Source of the DNA: Dysgonomonas mossii
GTDB taxonomy: Bacteria; Bacteroidota; Bacteroidia; Bacteroidales; Dysgonomonadaceae
Assembly (NCBI RefSeq): GCF_004569505.1
Contig: NZ_SPPK01000001.1
Span: 682,001-746,000 of the forward strand
Direction: 5' to 3'
DNA: 64,000 nt
Shown piece by piece: positions 18,169 through 26,596 of the stretch (its first letter is position 1; each line of letters opens with the position of its first letter). The position numbers were made by a program, and so were the translations under genes. The notes beneath the pieces were generated by a model. That model had not been told where the DNA came from, did not search any database, and was given only the letters and a program-made list of their open reading frames with translations.

Positions 18169-19595
18169 TTCTTAATCTCTGTTTCGGTCTTATGTTGTTT
18201 GTATTTCAGGTAGCCTTTATTAATCTCGTCATAAAGCAGTTTGGCTATCTTTTTCGAACCCGACGCATTAAAGTGGGTATAGTCTTTATTTGCCAAATGA
18301 TATTCATCGACCCATTTTACCATCGATCCATTGCCACCCATTAATTCATACAGGTTTATATAGCCCGATCCTGTTTTGCGTGCATAGTTCCTTTGTGCTT
18401 TTGCCAACGGAACTACTGCCGGATCTGTTTTCATTTCTTGTTCAATTTTGCTTGCCTTATCCGCTGTGGAAATAATCAGTATGTCAGCATTCGGGAAACA
18501 TTGATGTAGGTTGTTTACAACCGTTGTCATGTTTTTTTCATACCAACTATAATTTAGAGTACCATAGCCCAATACATTCGTTCCGTATTGAAGAACAATG
18601 AGGTCGTACCCTAAAACTTTATCGAACGCATTCATTAGCGATGGATTGAGTATAGAAAGTGGAAGACCGGAGTTGCCACGCATGGAAAAATTATCGACAT
18701 GTACTCCCTGTCCGTCGTCGAAACTGAATCCGTAAATAGGAATAGAATCGGCATGGGCAAATGTAACCTGCAAAGACTTTACACTTGAAGATGTAAGTGG
18801 CAGCGTATTGAGTAAATGTGAAGGGGTAAGCTTTTTGGTAGATATCGAGTCTTTGTCTGCACGAATCGTAATAGACGCATTTGCATTATTAGAACTACCA
18901 TATAGAAGTATAGGATTATATAATGCAGTTGAATAGGGTTGAGCCTGAGCTTTATATTTTACCCAATAATTAGAGCCTGAACCACGTGTAAAGAATACCT
19001 GTCCATCTATCCCAAATGGTCTGGTTGGTTTCTTTACTTTTATAAAAGATTGTACAATCCATTCTTTTGAAACTTGGTGTGAGATAGATCCCCGTGAAGC
19101 AGCAGAAAGAGATGATATAGAAACAAAACCGACTCCGTGCCCTCCATAGTTTTTCTGGAATTCACTTCTGACGTCTTGTACAATATAATCGCCGTCGTTC
19201 ATAGAATCGCCGAAATAGGCTATTCTTACTTTGCCTGACTTATTTGCTTCCAGCTGATGCAGCTTTTCATAAAATCGTTTTAGATTTTGATAACCATCTG
19301 CATTAAGCGAGGGGTTTATAGCCTCATCTATTTCTTCGGGCTGGATGTTTAAGCTGTCTGTTGTATTTGTGCTGTCAGCCTTGGCTATATGTGGAGAATC
19401 GTCAATGGCTGTAGTATCATTGATTGCATTCAGCATCAGGCTGTCTACAACAATATTTTCGGTTGTTATTTTATTCTCGGGGAATAAGCGGTTGGGAAGC
19501 AACTGTTTACAGAGTAAAAAGAAGCCTACGGATAAAACAATAAACAAGATTGCTTTTCCGAAGTAAGAATTATTAGATGAACTCACAATCAACAA
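18165..19595 (-). CDS. Membrane-anchored SGNH/GDSL protein, partner of the MBOAT transferase
   Basis: About 476 aa. No ATG lies before the membrane segment (about 13-30), so the start must be TTG at 19595 or GTG at 19586. After the anchor comes a Ser/Thr/Asp-rich linker (about 40-95), then an SGNH domain: block I AYFGDSMNDGD (Ser131), block III LQYGTNVLG and block V NKDYTHFNASG (Asp438, His441). A beta-rich insert (about 150-310) lacks a LysM. It overlaps the next SGNH gene by 4 bp. It is the first gene of the four-gene operon. It may act as an O-acetyltransferase or as the matching esterase; sequence does not decide. Confidence 0.83.
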   Translation of the reverse strand: MLIVSSSNNSYFGKAILFIVLSVGFFLLCKQLLPNRLFPENKITTENIVVDSLMLNAINDTTAIDDSPHIAKADSTNTTDSLNIQPEEIDEAINPSLNADGYQNLKRFYEKLHQLEANKSGKVRIAYFGDSMNDGDYIVQDVRSEFQKNYGGHGVGFVSISSLSAASRGSISHQVSKEWIVQSFIKVKKPTRPFGIDGQVFFTRGSGSNYWVKYKAQAQPYSTALYNPILLYGSSNNANASITIRADKDSISTKKLTPSHLLNTLPLTSSSVKSLQVTFAHADSIPIYGFSFDDGQGVHVDNFSMRGNSGLPLSILNPSLMNAFDKVLGYDLIVLQYGTNVLGYGTLNYSWYEKNMTTVVNNLHQCFPNADILIISTADKASKIEQEMKTDPAVVPLAKAQRNYARKTGSGYINLYELMGGNGSMVKWVDEYHLANKDYTHFNASGSKKIAKLLYDEINKGYLKYKQHKTETEIKK

Positions 19596-19767
19596 ATTAA
19601 TAAGTTTTTATTGTTGCTACGATATATTTATAAAGTTGTGCAAAGCTAATCACTTTCTTTGAAAATCTATTTGAGAGAAAGTATAATTTAGCGATATTTT
19701 ACTTTTCCCGATCTCCTCTATCTTGCTGCTATGAGTTACATATAGCTGAGCTTGGGTAAAAAGAAAT

Positions 19768-20256
19768 TCAATGTGGACTATATTTTGCTTTGGCTGTTAT
19801 GTGTTCTATTTCTATTTTGAATGTAGCTGTACGGCTCCACGATTTGTCTATGTATTTTTCTCCTATTTCTTCAAAGCCTTTTGAATATTTATTTACCAAT
19901 AGTCTGAGAGCTTTTCGTTTTTCTTCATCAGATAGATTTATATCAGCTTTACCGTAGGATATAACACTTTCGTATAAGGTAGTGAATTGTTCGGCAATGG
20001 GTTTTGTTACACCTACTACACAAAATGATACCTTATTGTTTTGGTTTATCAGGTCTAGTTTTTGACCTTCAGGAGCACAATGAAAATAAAGAGTATTGGC
20101 TTCTTCATCATAAACATAACTGATTGGGATGCCATAGCCATATCCATTCTCGGATGTTCCTAAGCTAAGAAATCCGTATTCTGAAGTCTTTAATAGTTCG
20201 CTTATGCGAGCTTTATCTTCAAGTATTCTGTTTTGTCTTCTTACTTCTCTGAACAT
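19768..20256 (-). CDS. Nim-like pyridoxamine 5'-phosphate oxidase-family flavoprotein
   Basis: 162 aa, a split-barrel FMN-binding fold. MFREVRRQNR, the YGIPISYVYD strand, LYFHCAPEGQKLDLI and VSFCVVG, then FTTLYESVISYGKA follow the pattern of the Nim/PNPOx-like family. Some members (NimA-J) reduce 5-nitroimidazoles, but many chromosomal homologues have no known role in resistance, and nothing here shows activity. It is the first of three close minus-strand genes when read from the other side: its start lies 13 bp after the stop of the small membrane-protein gene, so these are probably co-transcribed. Confidence 0.85.
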   Translation of the reverse strand: MFREVRRQNRILEDKARISELLKTSEYGFLSLGTSENGYGYGIPISYVYDEEANTLYFHCAPEGQKLDLINQNNKVSFCVVGVTKPIAEQFTTLYESVISYGKADINLSDEEKRKALRLLVNKYSKGFEEIGEKYIDKSWSRTATFKIEIEHITAKAKYSPH

Positions 20257-20269
20257 ATTGGTTTAAATA

Positions 20270-20665
20270 CTAATTGTTTAATCTTCTATTTATAGCTTTG
20301 TCTACCATATCGGAAATGAATACATGCCCAAAAACTCCCAGTCCGATCGTTGCTTCCTCATTATTCCAGAAAGCTTTTGTAGTAGAGAACAGAAAATAAT
20401 TATTAACAGTGATATGATTATTCACCAATGGGTCTACACTCGGATGGCTACCTACATATCCCGAACCCGAAGGGTCAGGTGGAAGCACAATGCTGTTTAT
20501 TTTATGTTTAACGGCTTCTCTGTGTTTCTCTTCATCCGGATTTGTAATAAAGGCAATAAGCAATACGATAAAAAGAAGATATCTCTTTTTAAATAGATGT
20601 GAACCCTTCCTAGGTATCCTGTTAGGATCTTTATATCTTTTCTCTATTTCTTTTATATCTCTCAT
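20270..20665 (-). CDS. Small membrane protein, DUF4359-like
   Basis: 131 aa. A charged N-terminus (about 1-27) is followed by one membrane segment (RYLLFIVLLIAFITNP) and an extracytoplasmic part. ITNPDEEKHREAV and the later NNYFLFSTTKAFW resemble DUF4359 proteins, whose function is unknown; I am not certain of that family. A Gly/Val segment near the C-terminus (ATIGLGVFGHVFIS) may be a second hydrophobic stretch. It lies between the DUF3316 gene (16 bp) and the Nim-like gene (13 bp), so the run parC-DUF3316-this-Nim is likely one transcription unit. Confidence 0.6.
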   Translation of the reverse strand: MRDIKEIEKRYKDPNRIPRKGSHLFKKRYLLFIVLLIAFITNPDEEKHREAVKHKINSIVLPPDPSGSGYVGSHPSVDPLVNNHITVNNYFLFSTTKAFWNNEEATIGLGVFGHVFISDMVDKAINRRLNN

Positions 20666-20681
20666 TTAAGCCTTTTACTGC

Positions 20682-21614
20682 TTATTTCCCATTCCAATAG
20701 TCGATGCGGGCTTTTTCTTTTGGTTTCTTTACCCCTTCTATAGGGAATCCAATCACAAAGCTGTTTGTATACTGATGCGTTTGTATCTCATTTACTTTTG
20801 TCTGATACCATGAGCCCATATACCCCACTCTGATTGTATATTTGTTTATTGGGATATCCATCGATATGTAGTTGCGCAATGCTCGTTGATTGTGATAGGA
20901 TGCGAAATTGACAAGTCCGACAGAGTTGCCTAACGAAATCTCGTAGTACGATTGTCCGTATTTAGGAGAGAACAATATTCCCATAAATGGAGAATCTATT
21001 TGCCAGCGCACAGCACCCCATTTGAATTTATAAGAGGCGGTAACAGACAGATTGAGATTGGAATATGCACGGGCAGAAGCCGGATTATTTCCATTTCGTT
21101 CATTGTACAATACACCGCCATTTATATCCCATAGTCCTCCTAGCCCGAGACGGAAGTTGTCGGTATTATAAACCATATAATGACCTCCTATCCTGTAGCT
21201 AAGAAGTGCCCAGTATTCCGATACATTTTTTGCGGGATTATCTCCTTTCGAAAGATCCAGTTCGAATATCTGCTGTTTATAGAACTTATAATCGAACCAC
21301 GTCGTACGGCGCATCTGCTCATACATCAAATGAATAGAGAAACCCTTATACTCTAATGGCGATAGGTATGTATCGTACATGTTAGCAGAGCCGATAGAGA
21401 CCGATAGGGCGTTGTTCGTTCTTAACGGTATAGGAACCCCTAAAGAGGAATCATCGATAACTATCGTTCTCTTTTGAGGGGCATAACCTTCAATTTCTAC
21501 TGAATCAAGAGCATGTGTTTTATCAACAAGGTTTTGAGCTTGTAAATTAATAAAAACGCATACACTCAGAAATAATAGAAATATATATTTATTCTTCCTC
21601 CTCCTTATCATCAT
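20682..21614 (-). CDS. DUF3316-family secreted beta-barrel-like protein
   Basis: 310 aa (start at 21614 or the adjacent ATG at 21611). A signal peptide (IFLLFLSVCVFINLQAQ) precedes a protein rich in alternating hydrophobic strands and aromatic residues. The segment LGLGGLWDINGGVLYNERNGNNPASARAYSN, seen at about 155-190, is a recognisable family signature. It looks like an outer-membrane barrel of unknown role, known only in Bacteroidota as far as I recall. Its start overlaps the 3' end of the topoisomerase gene by 26 bp, so translation is probably coupled although the functions look unrelated. Confidence 0.7.
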   Translation of the reverse strand: MMIRRRKNKYIFLLFLSVCVFINLQAQNLVDKTHALDSVEIEGYAPQKRTIVIDDSSLGVPIPLRTNNALSVSIGSANMYDTYLSPLEYKGFSIHLMYEQMRRTTWFDYKFYKQQIFELDLSKGDNPAKNVSEYWALLSYRIGGHYMVYNTDNFRLGLGGLWDINGGVLYNERNGNNPASARAYSNLNLSVTASYKFKWGAVRWQIDSPFMGILFSPKYGQSYYEISLGNSVGLVNFASYHNQRALRNYISMDIPINKYTIRVGYMGSWYQTKVNEIQTHQYTNSFVIGFPIEGVKKPKEKARIDYWNGK

Positions 21615-24321
21615 CTTTAAATAACGATTTCTGCCCTGTTATTTCATCCAAAATATCCGAGATGGGGCGATTGTCCACTTCATCATCGTCATCGTCTATC
21701 TGTACTTCAAATTTCTTTTCCTCTTCTTCTTCCGGTTCAGGAAAGCGGATAGGTTCAAGTTCTTTGATGTCGCCTATTTCGAATGTCGATAAACGCTTAC
21801 CTTTAGCCTTGAAGCCTTTTACTGCAATAAATTCATCCGCATCTATTTCCAAGGCTTCACGATAACTATCGCGTCCGCCAAAAGTAACAAGAATACGAGG
21901 ATAAACAACGTCTGTAAGAATCTTCAGTTTCGAGTTCGGATTATCTCCAAGGAAATTCTGTTTTTTTGCAGAAGATTCGAATGTAAAGCGTTTCAGATAC
22001 ATAAATTGCTGGTCGGCATCAAACAGAACGGCTGTCCAATTTTTATTTACGTCGAATTTCTCGATACGGATGATTCCGGCTTCGTAGTGATTCGTTACAT
22101 CGAAATTGGAGGTGTAGAACTCTCCATTATCGTGTACAACCAATATTTGGTCTTCGCTTTGGAATTCTCCAAGGAATTTGCCTCTGCCATCATAGTTTAG
22201 GCGCAACACATCCTGATCGAACCAAACTTTGCGTCCGCCAAGTGTTGATCCACCCTTTTGTTTCAGTGATATTTTATGTACTTCAGCTTTCGTTAAGATA
22301 TTTCCCATAGACTGACGTCCTTTGATGACAATATCGCTAAAGTCTTTTTCGAATACAAGTATTTTTTGACGAGGTTTCGGCTTCAGTATTACACGTATGG
22401 TTTCAGCTTCACCATTCGGGTTTGCACTGAAATAGGTGATACGAGAACCGTCTTCTCCTTGTGTTACATCGTATTCTTTATCACGGGTTATTCCTGTTAC
22501 GGCAAAGCGTTTAATATACGAAGGGCCATTCTTGCCGTGGCGATAGACCACGTTATAGATCGTGCGCTTGTCGTTCCGACGGAAGACGTATAGATAAAGA
22601 ATATTTTTACCGATAAACATCTTGTCGCTCACTTTTACAATCTTGTATTTACCGTCTTTGAAGAAGATAATTATATCGTCAATGTCGGAACAGTTGCAGA
22701 CAAATTCATCTTTTTTCAGTGATGTGCCGATAAATCCTTCCTCGCGGTTGATATACAGTTTTTCGTTTGCTTCTACCACCTTTGTCGCTTCGATGGTATC
22801 AAAGCTGCGGATTTCTGTTTTGCGAGGAAAATCTTTTCCGTATTTTTCTTTCAACATTACAAACCACGAGATCGTATAGTCTACAATGTTTTCTATATTG
22901 TGCTTTATTTCTTCTATTTCGTCTTTATATCTGGCTATCAGTTCATCTGCTTTGTCGGAATTGAACTTGAGAATACGTCCCATCTTGATTTCCATCAATT
23001 TGAGTATATCCTCACGTGTAACCTCACGGATAAACTGTTTTGCATATTTAGCTAATCTCTTATCGATATGCTCTACAGCCATATCCATATTGTCAGCATT
23101 CTCAAACTCTTTGTCTTTGTATATACGCTCCTCGATGAAAATCTTTTCCAGCGAAGAAAAGTGAAGGCTTTCTTCCAGTTCACTCTTTTGTATCTCCAGT
23201 TCTTGACGAAGCAGGCTTAACGTATTGTCTGTAGTATGACGGAGTATGTCGCTTACTGTAAGGAAATAAGGCTTATTATCTTCGATAACACAGCAGTTTG
23301 GCGAAATGCTTATTTCACAATCGGTGAAAGCGTATAGAGCATCTATTGTCTTATCGGAAGAGACGCCTGCTGCCAGATGTACCTGTATCTCTACATTCTG
23401 AGCGGTGATATCATCTACCTTGCGGATTTTAATTTTACCCTTATCGTTGGCTTTCAAGATCGATTCCACAACAGACGATGATGTTCGTCCGTAGGGAATG
23501 TCACTTATAACAAGCGTTTTGTTGTCCAGTTTAGATATTTTAGCCCTAACCTTTACTGATCCGCCTCGCTCTCCATCGTTATACTTGCTGACGTCTATAT
23601 AGCCCCCGGTTTGAAAATCGGGATAGAATGCAAATTTTTCTCCTTGAAGATGCGCTATGGCTGCATCGCAAAGATCATTGAAGTTGTGAGGAAGAATCCT
23701 AGACGAAAGTCCCACAGCAATACCTTCTGCACCCTGAGCTAGAAGTAAAGGAAACTTAACAGGTAGCGTAACAGGCTCTTTATTACGTCCATCGTATGAT
23801 GGTTTCCACTCTGTGGTTTTGGGGTTGAAAATCACTTCCAAAGCAAACTTTGATAAGCGAGCTTCTATATAACGAGGAGCTGCAGCTCCGTCCCCTGTAA
23901 ACACGTTTCCCCAGTTTCCCTGACAGTCTACCAATAAATCCTTTTGTCCCAGTTGCACCAATGCATCCCCTATAGAGGCGTCTCCATGCGGGTGAAACTG
24001 CATAGTATGTCCGATGATATTAGCGACCTTATTGTAGCGACCATCATCCATGCGCTTCATAGAGTGCATAATACGACGTTGCACCGGCTTGAAACCATCA
24101 GATATGTGAGGTACCGCACGTTCGAGTATTACGTACGATGCATAGTCGAGAAACCAGTTTTGGAACATACCCGAAAGATGTGTCTGATTGTCAGCCGTAT
24201 CTTTTATCGGGACTTTATAGTCTGAATGGGATGCTGCATCAGCGTTCTCCAACTCATCATCCAATATTGGTTCGTCGTTATCTAAATTCTCTGGTTCGTC
24301 AATAATATCTTCAGGGAGCAT
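21589..24321 (-). CDS. parC: DNA topoisomerase IV subunit A (ParC; GyrA/ParC family)
   Basis: The cleavage-religation subunit of a type IIA topoisomerase that unlinks daughter chromosomes. It is 910 aa. The catalytic Tyr is Y151 in AAAPRYIEARLSKFA; the quinolone-region helix includes HPHGDASIGDALV. A long coiled coil is seen at about 370-480 and a beta-pinwheel C-terminal domain at about 530-830. The GyrA box (QRRGGKG-like) is not found, the matching place reading KGRQSMGN, which favours ParC over GyrA. The tail (about 840-910) is very acidic with Glu and Asp runs. parE is not adjacent. A perfect promoter lies 40 bp upstream. Confidence 0.9.
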   Translation of the reverse strand: MLPEDIIDEPENLDNDEPILDDELENADAASHSDYKVPIKDTADNQTHLSGMFQNWFLDYASYVILERAVPHISDGFKPVQRRIMHSMKRMDDGRYNKVANIIGHTMQFHPHGDASIGDALVQLGQKDLLVDCQGNWGNVFTGDGAAAPRYIEARLSKFALEVIFNPKTTEWKPSYDGRNKEPVTLPVKFPLLLAQGAEGIAVGLSSRILPHNFNDLCDAAIAHLQGEKFAFYPDFQTGGYIDVSKYNDGERGGSVKVRAKISKLDNKTLVISDIPYGRTSSSVVESILKANDKGKIKIRKVDDITAQNVEIQVHLAAGVSSDKTIDALYAFTDCEISISPNCCVIEDNKPYFLTVSDILRHTTDNTLSLLRQELEIQKSELEESLHFSSLEKIFIEERIYKDKEFENADNMDMAVEHIDKRLAKYAKQFIREVTREDILKLMEIKMGRILKFNSDKADELIARYKDEIEEIKHNIENIVDYTISWFVMLKEKYGKDFPRKTEIRSFDTIEATKVVEANEKLYINREEGFIGTSLKKDEFVCNCSDIDDIIIFFKDGKYKIVKVSDKMFIGKNILYLYVFRRNDKRTIYNVVYRHGKNGPSYIKRFAVTGITRDKEYDVTQGEDGSRITYFSANPNGEAETIRVILKPKPRQKILVFEKDFSDIVIKGRQSMGNILTKAEVHKISLKQKGGSTLGGRKVWFDQDVLRLNYDGRGKFLGEFQSEDQILVVHDNGEFYTSNFDVTNHYEAGIIRIEKFDVNKNWTAVLFDADQQFMYLKRFTFESSAKKQNFLGDNPNSKLKILTDVVYPRILVTFGGRDSYREALEIDADEFIAVKGFKAKGKRLSTFEIGDIKELEPIRFPEPEEEEEKKFEVQIDDDDDEVDNRPISDILDEITGQKSLFKDDDKEEEE

Positions 24322-24360
24322 ATGTGTTTATTGGATTTAATAGCTACTAAAAAACTAGCT

Positions 24361-24390
24361 CAAAGATAGTTTTTTTTGCTTTGAATTCAA
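24361..24390 (-). promoter_or_regulatory. Promoter of parC
   Basis: On the minus strand, TTG (24390-24388), then exactly 19 bp, then TATCTTTG (24368-24361). This matches the Bacteroidota consensus and lies 40 bp before the ATG. Confidence 0.8.
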
Positions 24391-24547
24391 AATGAGAAAG
24401 GTGTTGTATATTGCAAATAAAAAAAATACAGAAATTTTATTTGTGTTTATTTATTTAGAATAAAATTGTCATATAATGAGGTCTTTGATATCTATAACAA
24501 CTGAAATTTGAGAGCAGAAAGGTGACATGAAAAATATGTATAAAATG

Positions 24548-24574
24548 TGTCACTTTTGTCACCTTTGTTACTTT
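24548..24574. repeat. Three tandem 9-bp units related to TGTTACTTT
   Basis: TGTCACTTT, TGTCACCTT and TGTTACTTT lie in direct succession just after the 3' end of the TIGR02757 gene. An opposing copy of the same motif (AGGTGACA, near 24521) lies upstream and could pair with it. A second tandem array of the same unit occurs at 33241-33267. The parC-TIGR02757 gap otherwise holds only the parC promoter. Confidence 0.6.
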
Positions 24575-24579
24575 TTATT

Positions 24580-25362
24580 CTAAGGGATAATACATTTTTC
24601 TTCAATAGAAATACCAAACAGAGCGAAGTCATATTTGGCAGGGTCGTTGATATCCAGTGTTTTTAGACTTTCTGTTAGTTCTAGCGCTGCCCTCCAATCG
24701 GGTTTGTCTCGTTCCAGCAGACCTAGCTTGCGGGCGGTACGTTCTACATGAAGATCGAGTGGGCAAATCAACTTGGATGGGCTGATTTGTTTCCATAACC
24801 CGAAATCGACCCCTTTGTTATCATCCCTTACCATCCATCGTAAGTACATATTCAGTCGTTTGCATGCTGATTTTTGAACGGGAGAGGGGATATGCTTTCG
24901 TGTACGGTGAGGTGCATCGGGATGAGAAAAGAAGTATGCCTGAAAGTGATTGAGGGCTGCCTCTACATTCATGTCGGAGGATGGGAAGAAAGCTTCCTCA
25001 AGGCTGTTGTATTGAGTGAAGTGTCTTTTCATAAAGTCGATACAGTATAGCAAGTCTGTATCGTTGAATGTTCTGTGTTTAAACTGTAGGAGCTTTTTCA
25101 AGTCTTCTTCACTGTGTCCTTGTATGAAGTTATATGGATCGTTGTCCATTCTTTCTGCCAACTCTTTACATTTATTGATAATGGTTTTGCGTTGTCCCCA
25201 TGCAAAAATAGCAGCAAAGAAACCCATTATTTCTTTATCCTGTTTGCTTGTGAAGCTATGAGGAATGGAGATCGGATCGTTATCGATAAAAGCAGGGGTG
25301 TTGTACTGTTCTACTTTCTGGTCGAGGAAGTTTTTGAGATCAAATATATTTATACCTTTCAC
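24580..25362 (-). CDS. TIGR02757 family protein (DUF2400)
   Basis: 260 aa, starting at GTG 25362 (KGINIFDLKNFLDQKVEQYN). Family hallmarks are the N-terminal DPISIPHSF segment, FFAAIFAWGQRKTII, and CPLDLHVERTARKLGL near the C-terminus. The fold resembles HhH-GPD DNA glycosylases distantly, but no activity is established; the name is by family only. A minus-strand -7 element TATCTTTG lies at 25392-25385. It faces MscS divergently across 234 bp, which also holds a small AAAGAGC/GCTCTTT hairpin (about 25403-25426). Confidence 0.85.
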   Translation of the reverse strand: MKGINIFDLKNFLDQKVEQYNTPAFIDNDPISIPHSFTSKQDKEIMGFFAAIFAWGQRKTIINKCKELAERMDNDPYNFIQGHSEEDLKKLLQFKHRTFNDTDLLYCIDFMKRHFTQYNSLEEAFFPSSDMNVEAALNHFQAYFFSHPDAPHRTRKHIPSPVQKSACKRLNMYLRWMVRDDNKGVDFGLWKQISPSKLICPLDLHVERTARKLGLLERDKPDWRAALELTESLKTLDINDPAKYDFALFGISIEEKCIIP

Positions 25363-25596
25363 TTGTCAATCTATTTTGGTAGGACAAAGATATAAAAAAC
25401 AAAAGAGCAGAAAGTCTCGCTCTTTGTCTGTTGCATGTTCGACAAATGCGAGATCATTTATCTACTCTTAGAAAAGTACCATTCGAATCTGTAAAATTTG
25501 ATTGTTAAAAATCTATTTTAATCCCGAATAAAATGACAATTGTATTGTATAAATATATAATTTTATGCTCGAATTATTGCACTTGTTATATAGTTT

Positions 25597-26466
25597 ATGT
25601 TATTAGATATATTTTCTACTGATAGTCTGTCTGTTGTGAATGCGGAAGCCACGGTTTCAACCCTCGATAAGTTGCTTGACTATCTGCTTGATGTTTCGGT
25701 GGCGCTAGGTACAAAAATTGTAGCTTCAATTATTGTATTTATTGTTGGCCGCTGGGTGATTGGGTGGATAAGAAAGTTTTTTGATAAGTTTCTACTTCGC
25801 CGACGGATAGAGGAAACAGTGCGCTCGTTTTTGGATAGCCTGATCAATATTTCATTAAAGATTGTATTATTTCTTTTTATAGTAAATATACTAGGCATTC
25901 AAACTACTTCCTTTGCTGCTATATTAGCTGCTGCCGGGTTAGCCGTAGGTATGGCTATGAAAGATAATCTCTCTAATTTTGCAGGAGGTGTGATGCTGTT
26001 AATAAACAAACCGTTCAAAGTCGGTGATCGTATTGTTGCCCAAAGTACGGATGGTGTCGTTCAGTCTATTGGAATATTATATACTGTTTTGCTGACAGGC
26101 GATAATGTCACTATATTTATACCCAATGGCCCTTTATCTACCGGGAATATAACGAACTATTCAGCCCAGAAACAGAGGCGTATCGACCTCACGTTTAATA
26201 TTAATTATGGAACAGATATTGACCTTGTAAAAAGTGTATTGCTCTCAGTTATTAAAGAAAACAAATCAATAAAAGATACCCCTACACCTTTTGTGGGTGT
26301 TACAGATGTTTCCAATGGCGTTATCAATGTAACAATACGGGTATGGGTGAATAGTGAGGATTATGGAAATACAAGTGTCAGTTTGAACGAGAATATATAT
26401 AAGTCTTTCTCCGAAAAAGGGATCTATACCGCATCAACACTGAGTGTGAAAATGCTGAAAGATTAA
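25597..26466 (+). CDS. mscS: Small-conductance mechanosensitive channel MscS
   Basis: 289 aa, close to E. coli MscS in length. It forms a heptameric inner-membrane channel that opens under hypo-osmotic stress. TM1 lies at about 38-58, TM2 at about 82-102, and the pore-lining TM3 is LAAAGLAVGMAMKDNLSNFAGG with the alternating Ala/Gly pattern. The soluble beta and alpha-beta domains follow (FKVGDRI, IPNGPLSTG, then about 190-289). It is followed by about 130 bp before the TPR lipoprotein gene, which has its own -7 element. MscL is encoded elsewhere in the window. Confidence 0.93.
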   Translation: MLLDIFSTDSLSVVNAEATVSTLDKLLDYLLDVSVALGTKIVASIIVFIVGRWVIGWIRKFFDKFLLRRRIEETVRSFLDSLINISLKIVLFLFIVNILGIQTTSFAAILAAAGLAVGMAMKDNLSNFAGGVMLLINKPFKVGDRIVAQSTDGVVQSIGILYTVLLTGDNVTIFIPNGPLSTGNITNYSAQKQRRIDLTFNINYGTDIDLVKSVLLSVIKENKSIKDTPTPFVGVTDVSNGVINVTIRVWVNSEDYGNTSVSLNENIYKSFSEKGIYTASTLSVKMLKD

Positions 26467-26534
26467 AAAAAATTAAAAGTCTTAGGAATATTCAAAATAA
26501 GGTAATTGTATTTTATTTTCAGATGGAAATCAAG

Positions 26535-26542
26535 TAGCTTTG
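26535..26542 (+). promoter_or_regulatory. -7 element of the TPR/OmpA-like lipoprotein gene
   Basis: TAGCTTTG matches TAnnTTTG and lies 54 bp before the ATG. No well-spaced TTG is seen; the nearest upstream is at 26506-26508, 26 bp away. The A/T-rich upstream stretch may compensate. Confidence 0.5.
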
Positions 26543-26596
26543 TGATACGAAGAATCGGAATTTAATAAATATATAAAACTAAATTACTTAAGTGTT

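Noticed and set aside
19768..20256. Calling the Nim-like gene a nitroimidazole resistance gene
   Set aside because: Only the fold and general pattern match; there is no mobile element or strong promoter insertion next to it, and many homologues have no resistance role.
24511..24574. Terminator for the TIGR02757 gene
   Set aside because: The arms AAAGGTGACA and TGTCACCTTT enclose a long loop, and no T run follows on the minus strand; kept only as a repeat.
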